A DNA stretch of 64,000 bases, taken from assembly GCA_050049775.1 (NCBI GenBank), contig JASFVP010000010.1, forward strand, positions 7,370 to 71,369, written 5' to 3'. The notes beneath the pieces are model-generated. The model ran no database searches and was not told the origin of the DNA. It saw nothing but the letters and a program-made list of their open reading frames with translations. Of the stretch, positions 25,323 to 33,488 are shown piece by piece (the stretch's first letter is position 1; each line of letters begins with the position of its first letter). A program made the position numbers and the translations under genes. This DNA is from JABDQZ01 sp050049775. GTDB lineage: Bacteria; Pseudomonadota; Gammaproteobacteria; Chromatiales; Chromatiaceae.

Positions 25323-25607
25323 ATGAGCCAAGCAATGGTGTTTTTTAAAAAGCTCTTCAATATTCCCGACTGGGAAATTGTGATCAAGAACGGCAAGATG
25401 ATCCGCACCTGCCGCCACAGTGGCCGGGTGGAATTTCGCGACTGCAAGACCAACAACTGGATCCCGATCGAAAACGCAACCAGCAACAGCGACCAGCCAA
25501 TGTGGAGTCGTCCCGGCAGCTACCAGGTGGAAGACCAGGGCAACTCACAACATATGGAAGACCTGTTGAAACAATCGCGTCACAGCAACAATCGACACAA
25601 CAATTAA
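25323..25607 (+). CDS. Small hypothetical protein
   Basis: This 94-residue protein starts at 25323 (MSQAMVFFKKLFNIPDW), with GGGAG upstream. It has a short compact middle (IVIKNGKMIRTCRHSGRVEFRDCKTNNWIPIENATS, two Cys) and a polar tail. There is no signal peptide or membrane helix and I recognise no family. It stands alone, divergent from galE and convergent with msrB. Confidence 0.6.
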   Translation: MSQAMVFFKKLFNIPDWEIVIKNGKMIRTCRHSGRVEFRDCKTNNWIPIENATSNSDQPMWSRPGSYQVEDQGNSQHMEDLLKQSRHSNNRHNN

Positions 25608-25625
25608 ACGCCGCCGCGCAATTGA

Positions 25626-26030
25626 TCAGTCTTCGCCGTCGGCTTCATCCAGTTGCAGGGATATAGAGTTAATGCAGTAACGTAGTCCGGTCGGTTGCGG
25701 GCCATCGGCGAACACGTGACCGAGATGTGAACCACATTTGCGGCAGTGCACTTCGGTGCGTAGCATGCCGTGGCTGCGATCCTGTTCGGTCTCGACCGCC
25801 TGGTCTTCGATCGGCGTGAAGAAACTTGGCCAGCCGGTGCCGGAATCAAACTTGCTGTCCGAGTCGAACAGCTCCGCACCACAACAGACACAGCGATATA
25901 CGCCATTTGCCTTGCTGTTGTAATACGCGCCGGTAAACGGCGCCTCGGTGCCCTTCTCGCGGCACACGTGGTATTGTTCAGTCGTTAATTTGTCTTTCCA
26001 CTGTTCCTGATCATTGTCGTTTGCTGACAT
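25626..26030 (-). CDS. msrB: Peptide-methionine (R)-S-oxide reductase MsrB
   Basis: This 134-residue protein reduces methionine-R-sulfoxide in oxidised proteins. Zinc-site pairs CVCCGAELF and CRKCGSHLGH are present, along with GTGWPSF, and the catalytic Cys in LRYCINSISL near the C-terminus. There is no signal peptide, so the protein is cytoplasmic. Length is normal for single-domain MsrB; no msrA is attached or adjacent. Confidence 0.95.
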   Translation of the reverse strand: MSANDNDQEQWKDKLTTEQYHVCREKGTEAPFTGAYYNSKANGVYRCVCCGAELFDSDSKFDSGTGWPSFFTPIEDQAVETEQDRSHGMLRTEVHCRKCGSHLGHVFADGPQPTGLRYCINSISLQLDEADGED

Positions 26031-26165
26031 GTTGTCCTCCAGAACTGTCCGATCGGCACCGTGCTTCTACGTGCAAAACAGCAGGGCTATTATGACTTGA
26101 ACCGGGGTCTGCACAATACCTATACTTGCTGCTTTTATTTTCACCAGTTTACAGACAGACCAGCC

Positions 26166-27356
26166 ATGACCACTGCTTCTTTCAATCCGCCGGTGCGCAC
26201 CCTCATGGGGCCCGGGCCATCCGACGTACATCCCCGCATTCTCAGCGCACTGGCGCGCCCGACCATTGGCCACCTCGATCCGGTGTTTGTCGAGATGATG
26301 GAAGACACCAAGCAGTTGTTGCAATACGCATTCCAGACCGATAACCAGCTGACCATGCCGGTTTCTGCACCCGGCTCGGCCGGTATGGAAACCTGTTTCG
26401 CCAACCTGATCGAACCCGGCGACAAGGTCATCGTCTGCCGCAACGGTGTGTTCGGCGGACGCATGCTGGAAAACGTCGAACGCTGCGGCGGCACGGCTGT
26501 ACTGGTCGAGGACGAATGGGGTTCGGCGGTAGACCCGGCCAAACTGGAACAGGCGCTGGAACAGAACCCGGACGCCAAAATCGTCGCCTTTGTACATGCC
26601 GAGACTTCAACCGGGGCGCAATCCGATGCCAAGACCCTGACCGAACTGGCGCACCAACACGATTGCCTGGTGATCGTCGATGCCGTCACCTCGCTCGGCG
26701 GCACACCGGTGAAGGTCGATGAATGGCAGATCGACGCCATTTATTCCGGCACGCAAAAATGCCTGTCGTGCACGCCGGGTATTTCACCGATCAGTTTCAG
26801 TGACCAGGCCATCGCCAAGGTCAAAAACCGCAGCCGCAAGGTACAAAGCTGGTTTCTCGACCTGAACCTGGTCATGGGTTACTGGGGCAGCGGCCAGAAG
26901 CGCGCTTATCATCACACCGCGCCGGTCAATGCCTTGTACGGCCTGCACGAGGCATTGATCATGCTCAAGGACGAAGGACTTGAGGACGCCTGGGCCAGGC
27001 ATGCCCGCAATCATGAAATTCTCAAGGCCGGTCTCGAGGCTCTTGGCCTGACCTTTGTCGTCAAACCGCAAGAGCGCCTGCCGCAGCTCAACTCGGTATC
27101 GATCCCCGACGGCGTTGATGATGCCCTGGTGCGCCAGCGCCTGCTCAATGAATTCAACCTGGAAATCGGCGCCGGTCTCGGTACACTCGCCGGCAAGGTC
27201 TGGCGTATCGGCCTGATGGGATTCAGCAGCCGCGCAGAAAACATTCTGTTGTGCGTCAGCGCGCTCGAGGCCGTGCTCGGTGACCTGGGCGCCAACATCA
27301 ACAAAGGTGTGGCACTTACTGCTGTGCAGCACAAACTGGCGGAGATCACATCATGA
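26166..27356 (+). CDS. PLP-dependent aminotransferase, serine/alanine-glyoxylate type
   Basis: This 396-residue class V aminotransferase has MGPGPSDVHPRIL near the start, SAPGSAGMET for phosphate binding, HAETSTGAQSD, VDAVTSLGGTPVKVDEW, and the PLP lysine K198 in SGTQKCLSCTPG. Substrate phrases match the alanine-glyoxylate/serine-glyoxylate (AGXT) group, which in an autotroph would recycle photorespiratory glyoxylate; substrate preference cannot be read from sequence. The start at 26166 is set by family length. Its stop overlaps the SCO gene (ATGA). Confidence 0.88.
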   Translation: MTTASFNPPVRTLMGPGPSDVHPRILSALARPTIGHLDPVFVEMMEDTKQLLQYAFQTDNQLTMPVSAPGSAGMETCFANLIEPGDKVIVCRNGVFGGRMLENVERCGGTAVLVEDEWGSAVDPAKLEQALEQNPDAKIVAFVHAETSTGAQSDAKTLTELAHQHDCLVIVDAVTSLGGTPVKVDEWQIDAIYSGTQKCLSCTPGISPISFSDQAIAKVKNRSRKVQSWFLDLNLVMGYWGSGQKRAYHHTAPVNALYGLHEALIMLKDEGLEDAWARHARNHEILKAGLEALGLTFVVKPQERLPQLNSVSIPDGVDDALVRQRLLNEFNLEIGAGLGTLAGKVWRIGLMGFSSRAENILLCVSALEAVLGDLGANINKGVALTAVQHKLAEITS

Positions 27357-28000
27357 GTGCCCGGAAACGCAGCCCGCTACAAAACCTGATCATCGCCGCT
27401 GCCGCGGTCGCTGCCCTGCTCGGCGGTTATTATCTCGGCAACCTGGCTTCCAACAAGCAGCTGGAATTCAAAACCGCGACCTTGCTGCCGGAACCCAAAG
27501 CACTGCAGGACTTCAAGCTGATCGATTACGACAAGGAACCTTTCAACCTCGATCGACTCAAAGGTCACTGGAATCTGCTGTTTTTCGGCTACACCAATTG
27601 CCCCGACATCTGCCCGACGGCGCTGGCCAGCATGGCGCAAGTCGACAACCAACTCGCCAACATTGATCGTGGTTTGCATGAAAAGACCCAGGTGATTTTT
27701 GTTTCAGTTGATCCGCAACGTGACACGCCGGAACACCTCAAGCAATTTGTCAGCTTTTTCAATCCGGACTTTCTTGCTGCCACCGGCGAACAGGAACAAC
27801 TCAAGGCGTTAACCCAGCAGCTGTCCTTGCAATACCGTCTGCAGACGCCCGATGAAAAAGGCGACTACCTGGTCGATCACAGCTCCTGGCTGGTAATCAT
27901 CAATCCGGAAGGACAATTTCACGCCGTGATTTCCGGCGCGCATTACCCGAACCCGGAAGGAATGGCAGCGGATATCAAGAGTATTGCCGGGCTTTATTAA
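27353..28000 (+). CDS. SCO1/SenC-family copper-binding protein
   Basis: This 215-residue membrane-anchored protein has one N-terminal helix (about 10-31) and a thioredoxin-like periplasmic domain with the CxxxC copper site (C83 and C87 in NCPDICPT) and His176 (DYLVDHSSW). SCO proteins deliver copper to the CuA site of cytochrome c oxidase or keep Cys reduced. No oxidase genes are adjacent; the neighbours are an aminotransferase and psd, so its target is elsewhere. It is ATGA-coupled to the upstream gene. Confidence 0.9.
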   Translation: MSARKRSPLQNLIIAAAAVAALLGGYYLGNLASNKQLEFKTATLLPEPKALQDFKLIDYDKEPFNLDRLKGHWNLLFFGYTNCPDICPTALASMAQVDNQLANIDRGLHEKTQVIFVSVDPQRDTPEHLKQFVSFFNPDFLAATGEQEQLKALTQQLSLQYRLQTPDEKGDYLVDHSSWLVIINPEGQFHAVISGAHYPNPEGMAADIKSIAGLY

Positions 28001-28038
28001 CCGATTCACCGAATTAACAGTTTAACTGGGCTGACCGC

Positions 28039-28914
28039 ATGAGCCGACTTTTCACATTGCTGCAATACCTGCTGCCGCATCACCTGCTGTCGGCCATCAT
28101 GTACAAGATCACGCGCATCGAATGGGTGCCGCTGAAAAACTACATGATTCGCCGCGTCATTGCCTTATACAACGTGGATATGGCCGACGCCGTGGAAAGC
28201 CACCCGGAAAGTTACGCCAGTTTTAATGAATTCTTCACGCGAGCGCTCAAGCCCGAGGCGCGCCCGGTGGCGGAAGGCGATGACATTGCCTGTCCAGCGG
28301 ACGGCCAGGTCAGTCAGGCCGGCGACATTCGAGACGGCCGCATCTTCCAGGCAAAAAACCACAGTTACAGCCTGCTGGAGCTGCTCGGCGGCAACCAGCC
28401 ATTGGCGGACCTGTTCAGCGAAGGCAAGTTTGCCACCATCTACCTGTCGCCGCGTGACTATCACCGCATCCACATGCCGCTCAGCGGTGAACTGCAATCC
28501 ATGGTACATGTACCGGGCCGGTTGTTCAGCGTCAACCAGGCCACCACCCACGATGTACCGCGCTTGTTTGCGCGTAACGAACGCCTGGTCACCATTTTCC
28601 AGACCGCCGCCGGGCCGATGGCGGTGATTCTGGTCGGGGCGATCTTTGTTTCCAGCATCGACACCGTCTGGGCCGGCACCATCACGCCGGAACATAACCG
28701 CCTGACTTATTGGCAATATCAGCAGGCGCAACCGGTGCTGCTCAGCAAGGGCCACGAGATGGGCCGCTTCAACATGGGTTCCACCGTGATTGTGCTGCTG
28801 CCGCAAGGCGCGGCCGACTGGAACGACAGCCTGGTTCCGGGAGAACATGTGCGTATGGGACAGGCCATTGGCAGCCTGGCGTCGGAAACTCCCGGGATCG
28901 AAACCGAAACCTGA
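28039..28914 (+). CDS. psd: Phosphatidylserine decarboxylase proenzyme
   Basis: This 291-residue membrane-associated enzyme makes phosphatidylethanolamine. It contains NEFFTRALKPEARP, YLSPRDYHRIHMPLSG, and the self-cleavage site in NMGSTVIVLLP, where the Gly-Ser bond is cut and Ser becomes the pyruvoyl group (family LGST here reads MGST). Length is typical. It is convergent with epmA 6 bp away. In pseudomonads psd also neighbours the fimX region, which is kept here 2.7 kb downstream. Confidence 0.95.
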   Translation: MSRLFTLLQYLLPHHLLSAIMYKITRIEWVPLKNYMIRRVIALYNVDMADAVESHPESYASFNEFFTRALKPEARPVAEGDDIACPADGQVSQAGDIRDGRIFQAKNHSYSLLELLGGNQPLADLFSEGKFATIYLSPRDYHRIHMPLSGELQSMVHVPGRLFSVNQATTHDVPRLFARNERLVTIFQTAAGPMAVILVGAIFVSSIDTVWAGTITPEHNRLTYWQYQQAQPVLLSKGHEMGRFNMGSTVIVLLPQGAADWNDSLVPGEHVRMGQAIGSLASETPGIETET

Positions 28915-28919
28915 GGGAC

Positions 28920-29873
28920 TCAGACTTCGTTCAGCGGGAAAGCCAGCACTTCATCGAGTTGCGACTCGCCGAGCAGAATCATCAATAAACGATCCAGCCC
29001 CAGCGCCACGCCACTGCAATCCGGCAAGCCGCCACGCAAGGCTGCAATCAGCTGCATATCGATCGGCAATGCCTGCTGGCCGCGTTGCTGGCGCTTGCGG
29101 TTATCCTGCTGAAAACGCAGTAGCTGTTCATCGGCATGCTGCAGTTCGTGAAAGCCATTGGCCAGTTCCACACCCTGGAAATACAACTCAAAACGTTCCG
29201 CTACCGGCGCCTCATCATCGTCGCGAATGCGTGCCAGCGACGCCTGGCTGGCCGGGTAATCGTAGACAAAGGTCAGACGTTGTTGATCGAACTGCGCTTC
29301 GATGACCTGGTTAAACAGCAGCTCCAGCCAATCCTCCTTGCTCAATTCAATGTGACTGGTGACCGAGATATGCTGTGATTCGGCCAGCGCGTGTAATTCT
29401 CCCAGTTCCGCCAGGTGCGGATTGATACCCAGATGCCGTTCAAACAATTCCTGGTAACTGAAACGATCCACTTCGACCGGTTGCGGTAGCAGTGACATCA
29501 GCAGTTGTTGCACATCCTGCATCAGAGCATGCTGGTCAAAATCAAGCCGGTACCACTCCAGCAGGCTGAACTCAGGGTTATGCAAGCGCCCCGCTTCGCC
29601 GTTTCGAAATACCGGCGCAATCTGGTAAATCGAGCCGCTGCCCGCGCACAGCAGGCGTTTCATGAAAAACTCGGGAGACGTGTGCAGATACATGGGCTGC
29701 GCATCCTGTGATGCACCCGCCGCACGATAGGCTGTCGCAAAGCTTTCAATCGCCGGATCGGTATTGGCACAAAACGACAAAACCGGCGTGCTGACTTCCA
29801 GCACGCCGGTCTCGGCAAAATACTGGCGGATACGCTCGAGCAATTGCGCCCGCGCCAGCAACAGGTCTCTCAT
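28920..29873 (-). CDS. epmA: EF-P beta-lysine ligase EpmA
   Basis: This 317-residue truncated class II lysyl-tRNA synthetase-like protein attaches (R)-beta-lysine to EF-P Lys34. It has class II motifs FRNGEAGRLHNPEFSLLEWY (motif 2) and GVALGLDRLLMIL (motif 3), but no anticodon-binding domain, which is the EpmA form. It is encoded 34 bp after efp in the same direction, with epmB divergent on the other side. Substrate beta-lysine comes from EpmB; no epmC is seen. Confidence 0.95.
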   Translation of the reverse strand: MRDLLLARAQLLERIRQYFAETGVLEVSTPVLSFCANTDPAIESFATAYRAAGASQDAQPMYLHTSPEFFMKRLLCAGSGSIYQIAPVFRNGEAGRLHNPEFSLLEWYRLDFDQHALMQDVQQLLMSLLPQPVEVDRFSYQELFERHLGINPHLAELGELHALAESQHISVTSHIELSKEDWLELLFNQVIEAQFDQQRLTFVYDYPASQASLARIRDDDEAPVAERFELYFQGVELANGFHELQHADEQLLRFQQDNRKRQQRGQQALPIDMQLIAALRGGLPDCSGVALGLDRLLMILLGESQLDEVLAFPLNEV

Positions 29874-29907
29874 GCTGCCTCAGTTTCGATGATCTGAAAA
29901 GACCGAT

Positions 29908-30480
29908 TCACTCATCCTTGGCACGCGACACATACTCGCCGCTGCGGGTGTCGACCTTGATGATTTCGCCTTCCTGCACAAACAACGGCACACGCACCAC
30001 GGCACCGGTTTCCAGCGTCGCCGGTTTGCCGCCACCACCCGAGGTGTCGCCCTTGAGGCCGGGATCCGTTTCGGTGATCTGCAAAATGACAAAATTGGGC
30101 GGCGCCACGATCAGCGGGTTGCCATTCCACAAGGTCAGCGTGCAGACGTCCTGCTCCTTGAGCCACTTGGCGGCATCGCCGACTGCAGTGGCATCGGCGG
30201 CGTATTGTTCAAAGGTAGTGTTATCCATGAAATGCCAGTATTCGCCGTCGTTGTAGAGATACTGCATTTCCAGCTCGATGACATCGGCCGATTCCACGCT
30301 TTCGCCGGAGCGGAAGGTTTTTTCCAGCACACGACCGGTCTTCAGGTTGCGCACCCTGACGCGATTGAAGGCCTGGCCCTTGCCCGGTTTAACGAATTCA
30401 TTTTCAATGATCGAGTAAGGGTCGCCATCGAGCATGATCTTCAGACCGCCCTTGAACTCGTTGGTGCTATAAGTTGCCAT
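29908..30480 (-). CDS. efp: Elongation factor P
   Basis: This 190-residue factor rescues ribosomes stalled at polyproline. The three-domain structure begins YSTNEFKGGLKIMLDGDPY; the modification loop KPGKGQAFNRV places target Lys34 at the tip. Domain III ends KVDTRSGEYVSRAKDE. The gene is flanked by both modification enzymes, so the modified form is expected. Its start lies only 31 bp from the divergent epmB start. Confidence 0.97.
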   Translation of the reverse strand: MATYSTNEFKGGLKIMLDGDPYSIIENEFVKPGKGQAFNRVRVRNLKTGRVLEKTFRSGESVESADVIELEMQYLYNDGEYWHFMDNTTFEQYAADATAVGDAAKWLKEQDVCTLTLWNGNPLIVAPPNFVILQITETDPGLKGDTSGGGGKPATLETGAVVRVPLFVQEGEIIKVDTRSGEYVSRAKDE

Positions 30481-30511
30481 ATTTTCCTCTGAACTGACGT
30501 AGAATCGCGTA

Positions 30512-31519
30512 ATGATACCGTTTTCTCACCGCCGCGTGCAGCCAAAATCCTGGAAGCAGCAATACGCTGAATGCATCACCGAACCGGCCGAGTTGCTCGA
30601 CATGCTGCAGTTGCCGAAAAGCCTGCTGCCAGCCGTGCAGCTCGCCAGCCGATTGTTTCCGCTCAGAGTCACGCACGACTATCTCGACTGCATCGAACCA
30701 GGCAATCCTGACGATCCGTTGTTGCACCAGATTCTGCCGGTGGCAGATGAAACGCGAGTGACCGAGGGTTATAGCAGCGACCCGGTCGGTGACGCGGCCG
30801 CCACCGTCAGCCCCGGGCTGATTCACAAATATCGGGGACGGGTACTGCTGATCACCACGCCGGCCTGCGCCATCCACTGCCGCTACTGTTTCCGGCGTGA
30901 ATTCCCCTACCAGGCCAGCAGTGCGCATACACGGCATTTACCGCAGGCGCTGGACTATATCCGCCGGCACAAGGATATCCACGAAGTGATTCTCAGCGGT
31001 GGTGACCCGCTGTCGCTGGCCAATGATCAACTGCAACAACTGCTCATTGATATACAGGCGATTGCGCATGTCAAAACCATACGCCTACACAGCCGCCTGC
31101 CGATCGTGCTGCCGGATCGCATTGATGCCGGCCTGCTTAGCTTGCTGGGACAGCTGCACAAGAATGTGGTTCTGGTGGTTCATTGCAATCATGCGCGTGA
31201 GATCTCCGACAAGGTCGCCAGTGCACTCGGCCGCCTCAAACAGGCGGGTATCACGCTATTGAATCAGTCGGTGTTATTGCGACAAGTCAACGACGATGTG
31301 GCCACGCTGCAGACGCTCAGTCACAAGCTGTTTGCCGCTGGCGTTCTGCCCTATTATCTGCACCAGCTTGATCGGGTCAGCGGCGCCCAGCATTTTGCCG
31401 TCAGTGATCCGGAGGCTCTGGCCTTGCACCAAAATCTGCAACAGCAAGTGCCCGGCTATCTGTTACCGAGGCTGGTACGGGAAATTGCGGGTACTGCCAG
31501 CAAGCAGAATCTCGGCTAA
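30512..31519 (+). CDS. epmB: EF-P lysine 2,3-aminomutase EpmB
   Basis: This 335-residue radical SAM enzyme converts lysine to (R)-beta-lysine for EF-P. The CxxxCxxC cluster motif is visible in CAIHCRYCFRREFPY, followed by VILSGGDPLSLAND. PLP-lysine and C-terminal features (ILPYYLHQLDRVSGAQHF) match the lysine aminomutase family. It is divergent from efp-epmA with 31 bp between starts, so promoters overlap coding ends. Catabolic lysine aminomutases are longer, favouring EpmB. Confidence 0.94.
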   Translation: MIPFSHRRVQPKSWKQQYAECITEPAELLDMLQLPKSLLPAVQLASRLFPLRVTHDYLDCIEPGNPDDPLLHQILPVADETRVTEGYSSDPVGDAAATVSPGLIHKYRGRVLLITTPACAIHCRYCFRREFPYQASSAHTRHLPQALDYIRRHKDIHEVILSGGDPLSLANDQLQQLLIDIQAIAHVKTIRLHSRLPIVLPDRIDAGLLSLLGQLHKNVVLVVHCNHAREISDKVASALGRLKQAGITLLNQSVLLRQVNDDVATLQTLSHKLFAAGVLPYYLHQLDRVSGAQHFAVSDPEALALHQNLQQQVPGYLLPRLVREIAGTASKQNLG

Positions 31520-31653
31520 TTTCCCAAAAATGCTCCAGTTATTGCTATATTGGAGACATGACATTAATTATCAGGAATTAAACGCATATTGTTGAAATCC
31601 CTGCGATGTAAACAGTAGAAATCGCAGTAAATTCAACCGTGCAAGCAGCATTA

Positions 31654-33435
31654 ATGAGTAACACGTCTTCCCGACCCGATTTAACCGTGCCGACGCGCCA
31701 GAGCGACGCCAAGGCGATCTATCACGACAGCAAGGCAGTCGCCAACTGGCTGGCACAACTGCCGCTCGCCAACACCGGCGAAGCTGGCAAACAGGTATTC
31801 AAGTCACTGTTTGAGATGAACCGCCTGGAGCTGGATCACCGCAAACGCGTGGAAATCCTCGAGCAATTCATCACCCTGGCAGATAACCTGTCAGGCAATC
31901 TGGAACGCAACTACACGCACACCACCTTCCCGCTTACGGAGAAATCACACAAGATTGCGTTGCTGACGCGCGAAATCGTGCGGGAAATTGCGATTGGCTA
32001 CAAAATCGCCATCAACAGCCTGCTGTCACAGCAGGACATGGCGATTGACCAGGCGTTGTTGACCGTATGCCTGCACCGGGCATTATTTTACCTGAGCTTG
32101 ACGGCCTATGAGTCAGCCGTGATTTATGAGCCCTATCCGGTCAACGTCTGGCGGGAAATTCATACCATTTTCAAATTTTCATCGAGAGCCAAACTGGACC
32201 AGACCCTGGTCAAACAAATGCTCAACGAACAACAGGTCGAATCCACGATTTTGCAGCAGTACAAAAAAATCCTGCTGTTCTCGCTGGCGTCGCCCTACCA
32301 GATGCGGCAACGTGACATTCACGACCTTTACCAGCGTCTGCTGGAATGGGTCGACATGAGCAAACTGGCCGTGATTCCTGCCGACAGTCAGCCAGGCGAC
32401 AACTATTTTGTCATCAACCTGCAATCGGATAGTGGGCCGGCACATGTTTCCATTTACCCCGATCAAGCGACCTCGCAGTGTATCGCCTTGAAAACCGAAA
32501 CTCTGCTGGCGCACCTCAATCAGTCTGATGAACCACAGCAAAGTGGCTTCAAACCCTCGTATAACCTGCGCAGTCTGCTGTCACAAAACTGGAGCCATGC
32601 CCAGCAACGCCACTACGTCAGAACCCAGCTGAATTTCCAGTTGCAGGTCGCCGTTGGCCTGCCACTGGTCCACAACCTGATTGAGGCCGGCGCACACCGC
32701 ATCGCCAGCCAGAGAAACAGTTTCAGTGGAAGCACGCCGCAGCCGAAAGCCCCTCAGGCCGCCAGGCCGAGCAACATGTTCATCACCGGGGACGATGCCG
32801 GCGATGAATTCGGCGGACTGTCACTACAGCCGCAAAATGACCTCAATTACCAACAAGGCATCGGCTCGGCCTTTCAGGCAAAGTCACCGGCCGTCAATTT
32901 CATCAACCGCCCGACGCCACAAAAAACAGCGCCGCCCGCAGCAGAACCAAGCCTCACCGGTAGCTGTACCACGGTGAATGAAAGCACCGGAGGTTATTGC
33001 ATCGAGTGGAGCAACAAGCTGTCTGCCGGCATCAAGGTGGGCGAGCTGATCGGCATACAATCGACCGCATCGACGGCGGAATTCGCCCTGGCCGTGACCA
33101 AGTGGCTGAAAAACATTCCCGGCAGCAACCTGCTCGCCGGCATCCAGCTAATCACGCACCATTGTCACGCGACCCGGGTGCGCATCGGCAAGGTTTTGCC
33201 CAAGCACAAAAAGCCCGATTGGTACCTTGGCCTGCTGATTCCGGCCACCATGACGACCGTTGAAAGCCTGATCATGCCTTCTGACCTGTTTGAAGCCGGC
33301 GCCGAACTGTTTATGAAAACCACCCAGGGCGCCGAGATCAAAATCCAGTTGCAACAACTGACCGACTCCACCGGTTTGTTCAGTCAGTACAGCATCGTAC
33401 GCGAACCGTCATCGGCTGGCGGATCAGGCCTGTAA
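31654..33435 (+). CDS. PA4958-like protein upstream of fimX, possible PilZ-like C-terminus
   Basis: This soluble protein of about 593 residues is helical over its first half (LTEKSHKIALLTREIVREIAIG and others). A low-complexity linker spans about 360-445. The C-terminal beta-rich segment begins TTVNESTGGYCIEWSNKLSAG, where NxSxxG and the following strand resemble the second half of PilZ. The RxxxR half of PilZ is not evident, so c-di-GMP binding is doubtful. Position directly before a fimX-like gene, with psd nearby, matches the pseudomonad order psd-PA4958-fimX. GTG at 31639 is an alternative start. Function is unknown. Confidence 0.7.
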   Translation: MSNTSSRPDLTVPTRQSDAKAIYHDSKAVANWLAQLPLANTGEAGKQVFKSLFEMNRLELDHRKRVEILEQFITLADNLSGNLERNYTHTTFPLTEKSHKIALLTREIVREIAIGYKIAINSLLSQQDMAIDQALLTVCLHRALFYLSLTAYESAVIYEPYPVNVWREIHTIFKFSSRAKLDQTLVKQMLNEQQVESTILQQYKKILLFSLASPYQMRQRDIHDLYQRLLEWVDMSKLAVIPADSQPGDNYFVINLQSDSGPAHVSIYPDQATSQCIALKTETLLAHLNQSDEPQQSGFKPSYNLRSLLSQNWSHAQQRHYVRTQLNFQLQVAVGLPLVHNLIEAGAHRIASQRNSFSGSTPQPKAPQAARPSNMFITGDDAGDEFGGLSLQPQNDLNYQQGIGSAFQAKSPAVNFINRPTPQKTAPPAAEPSLTGSCTTVNESTGGYCIEWSNKLSAGIKVGELIGIQSTASTAEFALAVTKWLKNIPGSNLLAGIQLITHHCHATRVRIGKVLPKHKKPDWYLGLLIPATMTTVESLIMPSDLFEAGAELFMKTTQGAEIKIQLQQLTDSTGLFSQYSIVREPSSAGGSGL

Positions 33436-33488
33436 TGCAGATGAGAGTAATGCCAAAGCCAGCAGCATCGCCAAGATAACCGACCTTC

